Shown here in pieces: positions 1 through 8,386 of a stretch of 64,000 nucleotides of DNA. The stretch comes from Chania multitudinisentens RB-25 (GTDB lineage Bacteria; Pseudomonadota; Gammaproteobacteria; Enterobacterales; Enterobacteriaceae), in NCBI RefSeq assembly GCF_000520015.2, contig NZ_CP007044.2:2790001-2854000 (forward strand). The letters run 5' to 3'. The notes below the pieces were generated by a model, which was not told the origin of the DNA, did no database searches, and saw only the letters and a list, made by a program, of their open reading frames with translations. How positions within the stretch are numbered: position 1 is the first letter of the stretch; each line of letters opens with the position of its first letter. The position numbers and the translations under genes were made by a program.

Positions 1-231
1 ATTGGGTTTGCTGGCCCACGCGTCATTGAGCAGACCGTGCGTGAAAAACTGCCACCGGGGTTCCAGCGCAGTGAATTCCTGATCGAGAAGGGCGCGATTG
101 ACATGATTGTACGCCGCCCGGAGATGCGTCAGACATTGGCCAGCATTCTTTCCAAGCTGACCAACCAGCCGCAGCCGCATTTCGATGATGTTGCCCCGGT
201 TGTTGACCAGGAAAACCAGGCCGACGCCTGA
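1..231 (+). CDS. accD: Acetyl-CoA carboxylase carboxyltransferase subunit beta, C-terminal part
   Basis: The reading frame is open from the first base and ends at a TGA at 229-231, giving 76 residues of a protein whose start lies outside the window. The tail IGFAGPRVIEQTV followed by EKGAIDMIVRR is the conserved end of AccD, which with AccA transfers the carboxyl group from biotin to acetyl-CoA in fatty-acid synthesis. After this the residues become Asp/Glu/Gln-rich, as is usual for the enterobacterial AccD tail. folC follows on the same strand, the standard enterobacterial order. Only the C-terminal quarter is visible, so the zinc finger cannot be checked. Confidence 0.93.
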   Translation: MGFAGPRVIEQTVREKLPPGFQRSEFLIEKGAIDMIVRRPEMRQTLASILSKLTNQPQPHFDDVAPVVDQENQADA

Positions 232-379
232 TCGGCAACGAAGCTACCACACCGGCAACTGACCGGTGTGGTATCCAGCCGCCTCTTGTGCTAAACGGTG
301 GTTGGAGTGTGGCTGGGCAGCTAACGCACATGCAGCTTGAAGTGTGACGAATACAAGCCCAAATTTAGCGATGGGAACC

Positions 380-1645
380 ATGCAAAACCACCCAATTCCC
401 CAAGCCATGTCGCCATTGAATTCGTGGCTTGGCTATCTGGAACGCTTGCACAGCCAGGCGATAGAACTCGGCCTTGAACGTGTACAGAGCGTTGCGGCTA
501 ATCTTGATTTGCTGACTCCTGCCCCCACGGTATTTACCGTTGCCGGTACTAACGGCAAAGGCACCACCTGCCGCACCCTGGAAGCCATTCTGTTGGCCAG
601 CGGGTTACGCGTGGGCGTCTACAGTTCGCCACATCTGGTGCGTTACACCGAACGGGTGCGTATCCAAGGGGAGGAACTGAGCGAAGCGGAACACTGCCGT
701 TCATTTGCCGCTATCGAAGCCGGACGTGGGGCTACATCTCTGACATATTTCGAATTTGGTACTTTGTCGGCTTTACAGCTGTTCAAACAGGCCAAGCTTG
801 ACGTGGTGATCCTGGAAGTCGGATTGGGCGGGCGGCTGGATGCTACCAATATCGTCAACCCAGACGTGGCGGTGGTGACCAGCATCGCTTTGGATCATAC
901 CGACTGGTTGGGCAACGACCGGGAAAGCATTGGCCGTGAAAAAGCGGGGATTTTCCGCAGCGGCAAACCGGCGATCGTTGGTGAGCCGGATATGCCATGC
1001 AGCATTCAGCAAGTGGCGGAAAATCTGGGGGCTCCCCTGTACCGCCGTGGCGATGCCTGGAGCTTCAGCGAGCAGGGTGAACGCTGGCAATGGGCAGGCG
1101 ATGGCGCGCGGCTGACCAATTTGCCAATGCCAAATATTCCGTTACCGAATGCGGCAACCGCGCTGGCTGCGTTACACTATTCTGCACTTGAGATTGATGA
1201 AAAAGCGATTTTTGCCGGGTTGCAGCAGGCTGCTTTGCCTGGGCGCTTCCAGATTGTTCAGCAAGACCCTCTGTTAATTCTGGATGTTGCGCATAATCCA
1301 CATGCAGCAGGTTATCTGGCTGGGCGTTTGGCGAAATTACCACGCAATGGTGGCAAGGTGCGTGCCGTGGTAGCGATGCTGTCGGATAAAGATATTGCCG
1401 GGACGCTGGCGTGCCTAAGTGAACAGGTTGATGTCTGGTATTGTGCGCCGCTGGAAGGCGCGCGTGGCGGCGGCGTTGAATTGCTGACGGCGCATTTAAC
1501 GCAACCGCAGCAGTTTGCCAATGTTGAAACAGCTTGGCGTCAGGCGATGCAGGATGCAGACAGTCAGGATATTGTGATCGTCTGTGGCTCGTTCCACACC
1601 GTGGCACAGGTGATGGCGGCGCTAGACGAAAGGCGGGGAGTGTGA
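380..1645 (+). CDS. folC: Bifunctional dihydrofolate synthase / folylpolyglutamate synthase FolC
   Basis: This 421-residue Mur-ligase-family enzyme adds glutamate to dihydropteroate and extends the polyglutamate tail of folates in the cytoplasm. The ATP-binding loop TVAGTNGKGTTC lies near residues 53-64. The ligase motif VILEVGLGGRLDATN and the C-terminal segment DVAHNPHAAGYL are both present. I prefer the ATG at 380, which has GGGA just upstream and gives a protein starting MQNHPIPQ; a GTG at 344 and an ATG at 371 in the same frame are possible. The stop abuts the GTG start of dedD, so the two genes are almost certainly co-transcribed. Confidence 0.95.
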   Translation: MQNHPIPQAMSPLNSWLGYLERLHSQAIELGLERVQSVAANLDLLTPAPTVFTVAGTNGKGTTCRTLEAILLASGLRVGVYSSPHLVRYTERVRIQGEELSEAEHCRSFAAIEAGRGATSLTYFEFGTLSALQLFKQAKLDVVILEVGLGGRLDATNIVNPDVAVVTSIALDHTDWLGNDRESIGREKAGIFRSGKPAIVGEPDMPCSIQQVAENLGAPLYRRGDAWSFSEQGERWQWAGDGARLTNLPMPNIPLPNAATALAALHYSALEIDEKAIFAGLQQAALPGRFQIVQQDPLLILDVAHNPHAAGYLAGRLAKLPRNGGKVRAVVAMLSDKDIAGTLACLSEQVDVWYCAPLEGARGGGVELLTAHLTQPQQFANVETAWRQAMQDADSQDIVIVCGSFHTVAQVMAALDERRGV

Positions 1646-2356
1646 GTGGCAAGTAAATTTCAGAACCGACTGGTTGGCACCGTGATTCTGGTTGCCCTGG
1701 GGGTAATCATCCTGCCGGGATTGCTGGACGGGAAAAAGAAGCACTACGAGGACGAGTTTGCGGCAATCCCACTGGTGCCAAAACCGGGCGATGTACACGA
1801 AACGGACATGCCGCCAGCGAATCAGGCGCTGCCAGCTCAACCCCCAGAAGGCGCGGGGGCTCTGGTAGAACAGCAGGCAGCTACGGAAGCGGCGGCCCAG
1901 CAGGCGGCTAATCAGGCGCGCGAACAACAGCCCGTGGCCGTGGTTGAACCTCCACCGCTGATCGAAACCACGCCGGTTCCACCGCCGAAGCAGAAACCGG
2001 CAGAGGTTAAACCGGAAGAGGTGAAGCCAAAACCATTACCACCACCGAAGGTTGAGCCGAAGCCGGAAGTGAAACCGGAACCTAAACCGGTGGCCGAAGA
2101 GAAGGCTCCAGTGGGGCAGGCTTATGTGGTGCAATTGGGCGCGCTGAAAAATGCGGCCAAGGCTAATGAGATTGTGGCGTCGTTGCGTTTGTCTGGATAT
2201 CGGGCTTACACCGTGCCTACGACGCCAGTACAAGGGGAACTCACCCGGATCTACGTCGGCCCGGAGGCGTCCAAGCAGAAACTGCAATCATCGCTGCCTG
2301 AACTGAATGCGATCAGCGGCCTGAGTGGGCAGGTGAAAGCCTATAGCGCACGTTGA
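1646..2356 (+). CDS. dedD: Cell division protein DedD, SPOR-domain membrane protein
   Basis: The gene starts at a GTG directly after the folC stop, with GGGGAG as ribosome-binding site. The 236-residue product has one N-terminal membrane helix near residues 9-27 and a long periplasmic linker rich in Pro, Lys, Glu and Ala, roughly residues 50-150. A C-terminal SPOR domain follows (about 155-236, beginning AYVVQLGALKNAAKANEIV). SPOR domains bind denuded peptidoglycan glycan strands at the septum, and DedD is a non-essential divisome component. The linker is repetitive (KPEEVKPKP-type tracts), so its length probably varies between relatives. Order and size match the E. coli gene. Confidence 0.93.
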   Translation: MASKFQNRLVGTVILVALGVIILPGLLDGKKKHYEDEFAAIPLVPKPGDVHETDMPPANQALPAQPPEGAGALVEQQAATEAAAQQAANQAREQQPVAVVEPPPLIETTPVPPPKQKPAEVKPEEVKPKPLPPPKVEPKPEVKPEPKPVAEEKAPVGQAYVVQLGALKNAAKANEIVASLRLSGYRAYTVPTTPVQGELTRIYVGPEASKQKLQSSLPELNAISGLSGQVKAYSAR

Positions 2357-2458
2357 TATATTCGTCATCTTTACGGCCCCTTTGTTGAGAAGGGGCTGAT
2401 GCTGTGATGAGTCATCAGTTAAAATGGGCCTCTCAGAGGCCAGATAACCTATGTAGGC

Positions 2459-2491
2459 GCGGCGATTAAGAATTTTTTATCGCCGTTTTTT
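2459..2491 (+). terminator. Rho-independent terminator after dedD
   Basis: The stem CGGCGAT (2460-2466) pairs with ATCGCCG (2479-2485) and is followed by a run of six T. It sits about 100 bases after the dedD stop and before the purR-controlled cvpA promoter, so it should separate the folC-dedD unit from cvpA-purF. Confidence 0.7.
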
Positions 2492-2517
2492 ATTTGTTAC
2501 GTGGTGGGAAATCCTCT

Positions 2518-2533
2518 ACGCAAACGTTTTCTT
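2518..2533 (+). promoter_or_regulatory. PurR operator upstream of cvpA-purF
   Basis: The 16-mer ACGCAAACGTTTTCTT differs at one position from the PurR consensus as I remember it (ACGCAAACGTTTTCGT). It lies about 110 bases before cvpA, where the E. coli cvpA-purF operon also carries its PurR box. Repression by PurR with hypoxanthine or guanine is the expected control. Confidence 0.88.
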
Positions 2534-2562
2534 TTTCTGTTAGAATTCGCCGCGAATTGGCT

Positions 2563-2615
2563 ATACCCAATAGCATTCAAGCTGTATCAAAGCAGCGTGA
2601 AGGATAAAGGGGATG
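2563..2615. repeat. Weak copy of an intergenic inverted-repeat element
   Basis: The stretch begins TATACCCAATAGCATTCAAG, and its outer bases partly mirror GTGAAGGATAAAGGGG further right. The TACCC plus TTCAAG signature recurs at 4690, 18987 and 56401. The pairing is imperfect, so this may be a degraded copy. Confidence 0.35.
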
Positions 2616-2644
2616 CAAGGGGCGATTCATTATTGGAATAGTTC

Positions 2645-3145
2645 ATGGTCTGGATTGATTACGTCATTTTAGCGTTGATTGGATTTTCGGCTCTGGTGAG
2701 CCTGATCCGAGGTTTTGTGCGCGAAGCCTTGTCATTGGTGACATGGGGATGTGCGTTCTTTGTGGCCAGCCATTTCTACCCTTACCTTGCGGCCTATTTC
2801 ACACGTTTTGAAGATGAACTGGTGCGGAACGGCATTGCGATTGCCATTTTGTTTATCGCAACGCTGATCGTCGGCGCTATCGTTAACTATGTGATTGGTT
2901 CACTGGTAGAAAAAACCGGGTTGTCGGGCACCGATCGGGTGCTGGGCATATGCTTTGGTGCACTGCGCGGCGTGTTGATCGTAGCGGCAATCTTGTTTTT
3001 TCTGGATACCTTTACCACCCTGTCGCAAAGTGCAGACTGGAAACAGTCGCGGCTTATTCCCCAGTTCAGCTACATCATCAGGTGGTTCTTTGACTACCTA
3101 CAGAGCACGTCGAGTTTCTTACCGTCCCATTTACCGGGGCAGTAG
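2645..3145 (+). CDS. cvpA: Colicin V production / purine-operon membrane protein CvpA
   Basis: This is a 166-residue inner-membrane protein with four predicted hydrophobic segments. The conserved N-terminus WIDYVILALIGFSALVSLIRG and the GLSGTDRVLGICFGALRG loop identify CvpA. It is required for colicin V export and has been linked to envelope and bile-salt tolerance, but its molecular role is not settled. The gene lies 21 bases before purF in the PurR-controlled operon. Its length is close to the E. coli protein (162 residues). Confidence 0.92.
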   Translation: MVWIDYVILALIGFSALVSLIRGFVREALSLVTWGCAFFVASHFYPYLAAYFTRFEDELVRNGIAIAILFIATLIVGAIVNYVIGSLVEKTGLSGTDRVLGICFGALRGVLIVAAILFFLDTFTTLSQSADWKQSRLIPQFSYIIRWFFDYLQSTSSFLPSHLPGQ

Positions 3146-3166
3146 CGGCTTAGAGGAAAAAACAAC

Positions 3167-4684
3167 ATGTGCGGTATTGTCGGTATCGCCGGTTTTATGC
3201 CGGTAAACCAGTCGATTTATGATGCGTTGACGGTGCTTCAGCACCGTGGACAAGATGCCGCGGGCATCGTCACCATTGATACCCATAACGGGTTCCGTCT
3301 GCGCAAAGCAAACGGCCTGGTGAAGGATGTGTTCGAAGCACGGCATATGCAACGCTTGCAGGGCAATATGGGGATCGGCCATGTGCGCTACCCAACGGCT
3401 GGCAGCTCCAGTGCTTCCGAGGCGCAACCTTTTTATGTCAACTCGCCGTTTGGTATTACGCTGGCCCACAACGGTAACCTGACCAATGCCCATGAACTGC
3501 GCCAGAAGTTGTTTGAAAGTGGCCGCCGTCATATCAATACCACGTCTGATTCCGAAATCCTGCTGAACGTGCTGGCCACCGAGCTTGACCGTTTCCAGCA
3601 TTACCCGCTGGAATCTGACAATATTTTCACTGCGGTTGCGGCGATGCACCAGCAACTGCGCGGTGCTTATGCCTGTGTGGCGATGATTATCGGCCACGGT
3701 TTGGTGGCATTCCGCGATCCTAACGGGATTCGTCCGTTGGTGATCGGTAAACGCGAACTGGAAGATGGCCGTTGTGAATATATGGTGGCTTCTGAGAGCG
3801 TTGCGTTAGATACGCTGGGCTTCGAGTTCCTGCGCGACGTTGCGCCAGGTGAAGCGGTATACATCACCGAAAAAGGCCAATTGTTTACTCGCCAGTGTGC
3901 AGAGAACCCAAAAACCAATCCATGCCTGTTCGAGTATGTTTACTTTGCCCGCCCTGATTCCTTTATGGATAAAATCTCTGTCTACAGTGCTCGTGTGCGT
4001 ATGGGGCAGAAGCTGGGCGAAAAAATTGCTCGTGAGTGGGAAGATCTGGATATCGATGTGGTGATCCCTATTCCAGAAACCTCCTGTGATATCGCACTGG
4101 AAATTGCGCGCATTCTGGATAAGCCTTATCGCCAGGGTTTTGTGAAGAATCGCTATGTTGGCCGTACTTTTATCATGCCGGGCCAGCAGGCTCGCCGTAA
4201 GTCGGTGCGCCGCAAGCTGAATGCCAACCGTGCCGAGTTTCGCGATAAAAATGTGCTGCTGATAGATGACTCCATTGTGCGTGGCACCACGTCTGAACAG
4301 ATCGTTGAGATGGCGCGTGATGCAGGAGCCAAACGCGTTTATCTGGCCTCTGCCGCGCCGGAAATTCGCTTCCCGAACGTGTATGGCATTGATATGCCCA
4401 GTGCGACCGAACTGATTGCACATGGGCGCGAAGTGGATGAAATTCGTCAGCTCATTGGTGCCGATGGCCTGATTTTCCAGGATCTGGGCGATCTGATCGA
4501 AGCTGTACGTGAAGATAACCCGGATATTACCCAGTTTGAATGTTCAGTGTTTGATGGAATATACGTTACCAAAGACGTTGATCAAAGCTATCTGGAGTAT
4601 CTGGAAGCGCTGCGTAACGATGATGCCAAGGCGTTGCGTGGCCAGACAGAAGTTGAAAATCTGGAAATGCACAACGAAGGGTAG
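3167..4684 (+). CDS. purF: Amidophosphoribosyltransferase PurF
   Basis: PurF makes 5-phosphoribosylamine from PRPP and glutamine, the first committed step of purine synthesis. The product is 505 residues. It begins MCGIVGI, so Cys2 becomes the N-terminal glutaminase nucleophile after Met removal. The glutaminase domain spans roughly residues 1-235 and includes QHRGQDAAGIV and AHNGNLTNA. The PRPP-binding motif VLLIDDSIVRGTT is at about residues 362-374 in the phosphoribosyltransferase domain. The AGGAAAAA ribosome-binding site precedes the ATG. It forms an operon with cvpA under the PurR box at 2518. Confidence 0.97.
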   Translation: MCGIVGIAGFMPVNQSIYDALTVLQHRGQDAAGIVTIDTHNGFRLRKANGLVKDVFEARHMQRLQGNMGIGHVRYPTAGSSSASEAQPFYVNSPFGITLAHNGNLTNAHELRQKLFESGRRHINTTSDSEILLNVLATELDRFQHYPLESDNIFTAVAAMHQQLRGAYACVAMIIGHGLVAFRDPNGIRPLVIGKRELEDGRCEYMVASESVALDTLGFEFLRDVAPGEAVYITEKGQLFTRQCAENPKTNPCLFEYVYFARPDSFMDKISVYSARVRMGQKLGEKIAREWEDLDIDVVIPIPETSCDIALEIARILDKPYRQGFVKNRYVGRTFIMPGQQARRKSVRRKLNANRAEFRDKNVLLIDDSIVRGTTSEQIVEMARDAGAKRVYLASAAPEIRFPNVYGIDMPSATELIAHGREVDEIRQLIGADGLIFQDLGDLIEAVREDNPDITQFECSVFDGIYVTKDVDQSYLEYLEALRNDDAKALRGQTEVENLEMHNEG

Positions 4685-4689
4685 GTGAC

Positions 4690-4755
4690 ATACCCAAGTG
4701 GCGGCAAGATGCAGGTAGGCCTGAACTCCCCAGCATCTTGAAGGGGGCGGGTATC
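4690..4755. repeat. Intergenic inverted-repeat element after purF
   Basis: CAAGATGC (4705-4712) is mirrored by GCATCTTG (4733-4740), and outer TACCC (4691-4695) is mirrored by GGGTA (4749-4753). The RNA would fold into a long hairpin that could also act as the purF 3' end, though no T-run follows. It shares the TACCC...GGGTA border with the element at 56401. Confidence 0.6.
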
Positions 4756-4918
4756 TATTGCCATTAACCGCGGCATTGCCACAGAAATCCTTTGCCAAAA
4801 AGATGCACCATAGCGCCCGCTGTGGTGCATCAGATCACCGGCTTGCTAATCGGCCCAGATTGCTACAAAGTTCACTTTGTCTATCCTAATCTATTATCTC
4901 CAGGCAGAGACCTGCTTC

Positions 4919-5491
4919 ATGAAAAGACTGATTATTGGTATTTCTGGTGCCAGCGGTGCAATCTACGGCGTGCGTTTGTTGCAGGTATTACGGGATATTG
5001 AGGATGTGGAAACCCATCTGGTGATGAGTCATGCCGCACGGCAGACGTTAGCGTTGGAAACGCCGCTGAATTTGCGCGATGTACAGGCATTGGCCGATGT
5101 GGTGCATGATGCGCGTGATATTGCCGCGACGATTTCTTCTGGTTCATTCAAAACGCTGGGGATGGCCATTTTACCTTGCTCAATCAAAACCTTATCCGGT
5201 ATTGTCAACAGTTACAGCGATGGTTTGCTGACGCGTGCCGCCGATGTGGTGCTGAAAGAACGCCGCCCGCTGGTGCTATGTGTACGTGAAACTCCCCTGC
5301 ATCTTGGGCATTTACGCTTGATGACGCAGGCGGCAGAAATGGGGGCGGTGATCATGCCGCCGGTGCCCGCTTTCTACCATCATCCGCAGAGCGTGGAAGA
5401 TATTATCGATCAAACTGTGAATCGTGTGATCGATCAGTTTGATATCGAGTTACCACAAGATTTGTTCACGCGCTGGCAAGGTGCTAATTAA
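4919..5491 (+). CDS. ubiX: Flavin prenyltransferase UbiX
   Basis: UbiX attaches a dimethylallyl group to FMN, making the prenylated flavin cofactor used by the UbiD decarboxylase in ubiquinone synthesis. The product is 190 residues. The glycine-rich FMN site GISGASGAIYGVRLL is near residues 6-20, and the conserved segment KERRPLVLCVRETPLHLGH with the MPPVPAFYHHPQ region near residue 145 completes the family pattern. I start at the ATG at 4919 (MKRLIIGISG); an in-frame ATG at 4877 would add 14 residues not seen in the family. The gene stands alone between purF and hisJ, as in E. coli. Confidence 0.95.
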   Translation: MKRLIIGISGASGAIYGVRLLQVLRDIEDVETHLVMSHAARQTLALETPLNLRDVQALADVVHDARDIAATISSGSFKTLGMAILPCSIKTLSGIVNSYSDGLLTRAADVVLKERRPLVLCVRETPLHLGHLRLMTQAAEMGAVIMPPVPAFYHHPQSVEDIIDQTVNRVIDQFDIELPQDLFTRWQGAN

Positions 5492-5792
5492 CAAATTAAG
5501 ATCTTATTTGAAACATTTTTGCAACCAAGCACTGATTTAGTGCAGAGTATGTACCATAATGATCCTGCTTCACCATACTCACTGTTTCAGGGTTGTTTTT
5601 TGCGGGTTACCCATGGTGCGGCCTAAGTTGGCCGAACAGTTTTTTGCGGTTATTGTGCCAGGAAAACGTGTTGTGCAAGCCGGAATAGTTTTCTCAGGCT
5701 CGTAACAGCCAATATGGCACGATTACTGCAAATTGATTTTGGTGGAAATAAAGTCTGTAGCAGCATCAAAAAAATCAATTTGAGGGTAATTT
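5492..5792 (+). promoter_or_regulatory. ubiX-hisJ intergenic region
   Basis: This 301-base gap should hold the promoter of the hisJ operon. I see no argT gene here, which in E. coli sits between ubiX and hisJ. A ribosome-binding site GAGGGTAA lies just before the hisJ start. I recognise no clear operator. Confidence 0.4.
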
Positions 5793-6575
5793 ATGAAAAA
5801 GCAGGTTTTGATTCTTCCTCTGGTTTTGGCTTTGAGTGCGATCGGCAGCGCATGGGCTGCTATACCGTCAACGCTGAAGGTGGGTACCGATCCAACCTAT
5901 GCGCCGTTTGAGTCGAAAAATGCTCAAGGGGAATTAGTCGGTTTTGATATCGACTTGGCTAAAGAGCTGTGCAAACGCATAAATACTCATTGTATCTTCG
6001 TGGAAAGCGACTTTGATGCGTTGATCCCCTCTCTGAAAGCAAAGAAAATTGATGCCATTATCTCTTCTCTGTCTATCACCGAAAAACGCCAGCAGGAAAT
6101 CGCCTTTACCGACAAACTCTATGCGGCGAACGCCCGCCTGATTGCTCCCAAAGATTCGAAGATTCTGCCTACTTTAGAATCACTGAAAGGCAAGAGTGTG
6201 GGTGTGCTGCAAGGCACAACGCAGGAAGCCTATGCTAATGCCATGTGGCAACCTAAAGGGGTAACGGTGGTGCCTTACCAGAACCAGGATTTAGTGTACG
6301 CCGATCTGGCCTCTGGGCGGATTGATGCGGCATTTCAGGATGAAGTGGCAGGTAGCGACGGTTTCCTGAAACAGCCGCCAGGCAAGAATTACGCTTTTGC
6401 CGGTGAGTCGGTGAAAGATGATAAATTCTTTGGCGTGGGTACAGGCATGGGGCTGCGTAAAGATGAAGTTGAGCTGAAAGCGGCCTTGGACAAAGCCTTT
6501 GCTGAAATGCGTAAAGATGGTGCCTACGATAAGTTCGCGAAAAAATACTTCGACTTTGACGTTTACGGCGGCTAA
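5793..6575 (+). CDS. hisJ: Histidine ABC transporter periplasmic binding protein HisJ
   Basis: This 260-residue protein carries a signal peptide (MKKQVLILPLV... ending SAWA, cleavage after about residue 22). A type-II periplasmic binding fold follows, beginning IPSTLKVGTDPTYAPFE. The SLSITEKRQQEIAFTD and GRIDAAFQDEVA segments and the ending KKYFDFDVYGG match HisJ/ArgT. It captures histidine, and perhaps also lysine, arginine and ornithine, for the HisQMP membrane complex. Enterobacteria often carry both hisJ and argT here, but only one is present, so this protein may serve both substrate ranges; that is inference. Confidence 0.92.
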   Translation: MKKQVLILPLVLALSAIGSAWAAIPSTLKVGTDPTYAPFESKNAQGELVGFDIDLAKELCKRINTHCIFVESDFDALIPSLKAKKIDAIISSLSITEKRQQEIAFTDKLYAANARLIAPKDSKILPTLESLKGKSVGVLQGTTQEAYANAMWQPKGVTVVPYQNQDLVYADLASGRIDAAFQDEVAGSDGFLKQPPGKNYAFAGESVKDDKFFGVGTGMGLRKDEVELKAALDKAFAEMRKDGAYDKFAKKYFDFDVYGG

Positions 6576-6597
6576 TCCCCCGTTCTGTACCATGCTG

Positions 6598-6623
6598 CGG
6601 GTCTGGCTTACCGGGCCCGTTTT
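6598..6623 (+). terminator. Hairpin between hisJ and hisQ (attenuating)
   Basis: CGGGTC (6598-6603) can pair with GGCCCG (6614-6619), followed by TTTT. It lies in the hisJ-hisQ gap, where a partial stop or mRNA-stabilising hairpin would keep binding protein in excess over permease. Other members of this operon family show that pattern. Confidence 0.45.
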
Positions 6624-6695
6624 AACCTCACTACGGTGTGATGACGTAGAAGGGGAGCCGATGGTTCGGGGCCTAACGACGACAGGGTGAAGTAA

Positions 6696-7382
6696 ATGCT
6701 GCAAGGCTATTCCCAACTGATATTCGAGGGCGCTCTGGTTACGCTGAAGCTGGCCCTTAGTTCTGTTTTTCTGGCGCTGGTGATTGGCTTAATCGGTGCC
6801 GGTGGCAAACTTTCGCAAAATCGCGTTGTCGCCATGATATTTGGTGCCTATACCACGCTGATTCGTGGTGTGCCGGATCTGGTGCTGATGTTGCTGATCT
6901 TCTACGGCCTACAGATTGTCTTGAACAACCTCACTGAAATGCTCGGTTTCTCTCAGATTGATATTGATCCGTTAAGCGCGGGGATTATTACCCTGGGTTT
7001 TATCTACGGTGCTTATTTTACCGAAACTTTCCGTGGTGCCTATTTGGCGGTTCCCCGCGGGCAGATCGAAGCAGCGACGGCTTTCGGGCTTTCCGGTAGC
7101 CAGATTTTCCGCCGGATCTTGTTTCCGGCGATGATGCGTTTTGCCTTACCCGGCATTGGCAATAACTGGCAGGTGATCCTGAAAGCCACGGCGTTGGTAT
7201 CGATTCTTGGCCTGAGCGATTTGGTTAAAGCGACACAGTTGGCCGGTAAGGGCACCTACCAACCTTTCTTTTACGCGCTGGTTGCGGGCATGGTGTACCT
7301 GTTCTTTACTACCGTTTCCAATGGCGTGTTGCTATGGCTTGAGCGGCGTTATTCACTGGGTGTGAAAAGGGCCGAATTATGA
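6696..7382 (+). CDS. hisQ: Histidine ABC transporter permease HisQ
   Basis: HisQ is one of two inner-membrane subunits of the histidine/basic amino acid importer. The 228-residue sequence has about five hydrophobic segments. The EAA loop that contacts the ATPase is clear at roughly residues 120-142 (RGQIEAATAFGLSGSQIFRR). The start MLQGYSQLIFEGALVTLKL is typical. Its stop overlaps the hisM start by four bases (ATGA), which argues for translational coupling. It pairs with HisM and HisP, but in this genome hisP is separated from it by the 6.3-kb island. Confidence 0.95.
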   Translation: MLQGYSQLIFEGALVTLKLALSSVFLALVIGLIGAGGKLSQNRVVAMIFGAYTTLIRGVPDLVLMLLIFYGLQIVLNNLTEMLGFSQIDIDPLSAGIITLGFIYGAYFTETFRGAYLAVPRGQIEAATAFGLSGSQIFRRILFPAMMRFALPGIGNNWQVILKATALVSILGLSDLVKATQLAGKGTYQPFFYALVAGMVYLFFTTVSNGVLLWLERRYSLGVKRAEL

Positions 7383-8086
7383 TCGATATTCTGCACCAAT
7401 ATTGGCAATCGCTGTTGTGGAGCGATGGCTATCGCTTTACCGGGGTGGCGGTGACGCTGTGGCTGCTGATTTTATCGGTGGTGATGGGGGGATTGTTGGC
7501 GATCCCGATGGCGATAGCCCGTGTTTCTTCGATTGCCTGGCTGCGCCTTCCGGTGTGGTTGTATACCTATATCTTCCGTGGTACTCCGCTGTATGTTCAA
7601 TTGCTAGTGTTTTATTCTGGCATGTATAGCCTAGAGATCGTACGCGGAACCGAGTTTCTTAATGCCTTTTTTCGCAGTGGGTTAAACTGCACCATTCTGG
7701 CCTTAACGCTCAATACCTGTGCCTATACTACGGAGATCTTCGCCGGGGCTATTCGCTCGGTGCCACATGGGGAAATTGAAGCAGCCAAGGCTTATGGTTT
7801 TTCGCGTTTTAAAATGTACTGCTGCATCATTTTGCCTTCGGCGCTGCGCACTGCATTACCGGCGTACAGCAATGAAGTCATTCTTATGCTGCATTCAACA
7901 GCGCTGGCTTTTACTGCCACCGTGCCGGATTTGTTGAAGGTCGCCCGTGATATCAATGCAGCAACCTATCAGCCGTTTTATGCGTTTGGTATTGCCGCGG
8001 TGCTGTATCTGATTATCTCCTATACGTTGATCAGCCTGTTTCGTAAGGCCGAGAAACGCTGGATGGCACATGTAACTCATCGATGA
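7379..8086 (+). CDS. hisM: Histidine ABC transporter permease HisM
   Basis: HisM is the partner of HisQ in the membrane channel. The 235-residue protein has five predicted helices and an EAA loop near residues 128-152 (HGEIEAAKAYGFSRFKM). It ends ...WMAHVTHR. The last codons and the TGA lie inside the 14-bp repeat CTCATCGATGAATG (8076-8089), so the island begins exactly at the gene's 3' end and leaves the protein intact. A terminator-like hairpin starts 15 bases after the stop, so transcription may no longer run on into hisP. Confidence 0.95.
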   Translation: MIDILHQYWQSLLWSDGYRFTGVAVTLWLLILSVVMGGLLAIPMAIARVSSIAWLRLPVWLYTYIFRGTPLYVQLLVFYSGMYSLEIVRGTEFLNAFFRSGLNCTILALTLNTCAYTTEIFAGAIRSVPHGEIEAAKAYGFSRFKMYCCIILPSALRTALPAYSNEVILMLHSTALAFTATVPDLLKVARDINAATYQPFYAFGIAAVLYLIISYTLISLFRKAEKRWMAHVTHR

Positions 8087-8089
8087 ATG
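8076..8089 (+). repeat. Left junction repeat (attL-like) of the island
   Basis: CTCATCGATGAATG occurs here, at 11225 and at 14408. The copy spans the end of hisM and its stop codon. To its left the sequence is hisM; to its right it continues TATAACTACTGAAAGG, as at 11239. Its core TCATCGATGA is a perfect 10-bp palindrome. Confidence 0.85.
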
Positions 8090-8100
8090 TATAACTACTG

Positions 8101-8139
8101 AAAGGTTGAATGCTAATTGAGTACTCAACCTTTATTTTT
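8101..8139 (+). terminator. Terminator-like hairpin right after hisM (unit 1 left end)
   Basis: AAAGGTTGA (8101-8109) pairs with TCAACCTTT (8125-8133), followed by ATTTTT. The stem is AT-rich and an alternative palindrome TTGAGTACTCAA competes within it, so strength is uncertain. Its place 15 bases after the hisM stop means that hisQM transcription may end here. Confidence 0.5.
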
Positions 8140-8386
8140 AATGCGTTATCTAAAATGCTCTTCGCCAGTGTTACTTTGGGTGGGGGAGTTGTGCTATTAG
8201 CTGAGTCTGTCATTATATAATGGAGTGGTCGGAGGATTACTCTATATTTCAGTACTATATAATAAGTTAAACCTTGGAATACTTATTCCTGATAATAAAG
8301 ATTGGCTAAGATAACTGGTCTTTAGGTTGTTAAAATTTATCAAGCCAGTCCTGACTCTTTCAAAATAAAAATCTCAAGGATTACCT
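8140..8386 (+). other. Non-coding, decayed start of island unit 1
   Basis: No intact gene is visible. Around 8144-8216 one frame reads as a hydrophobic stretch (ASVTLGGGVVLLAESVII) before a stop. A second frame then continues with GGLLYISVLYNKLNLG and ends at a TAA near 8310. This looks like the frameshifted remains of a membrane-protein gene. The same remains occur in unit 2 with an expanded G tract. Confidence 0.3.

Noticed and set aside
2036..2287. Reverse-strand frame over the dedD linker
   Set aside because: It mirrors the Pro/Lys repeats of DedD and is a compositional shadow.
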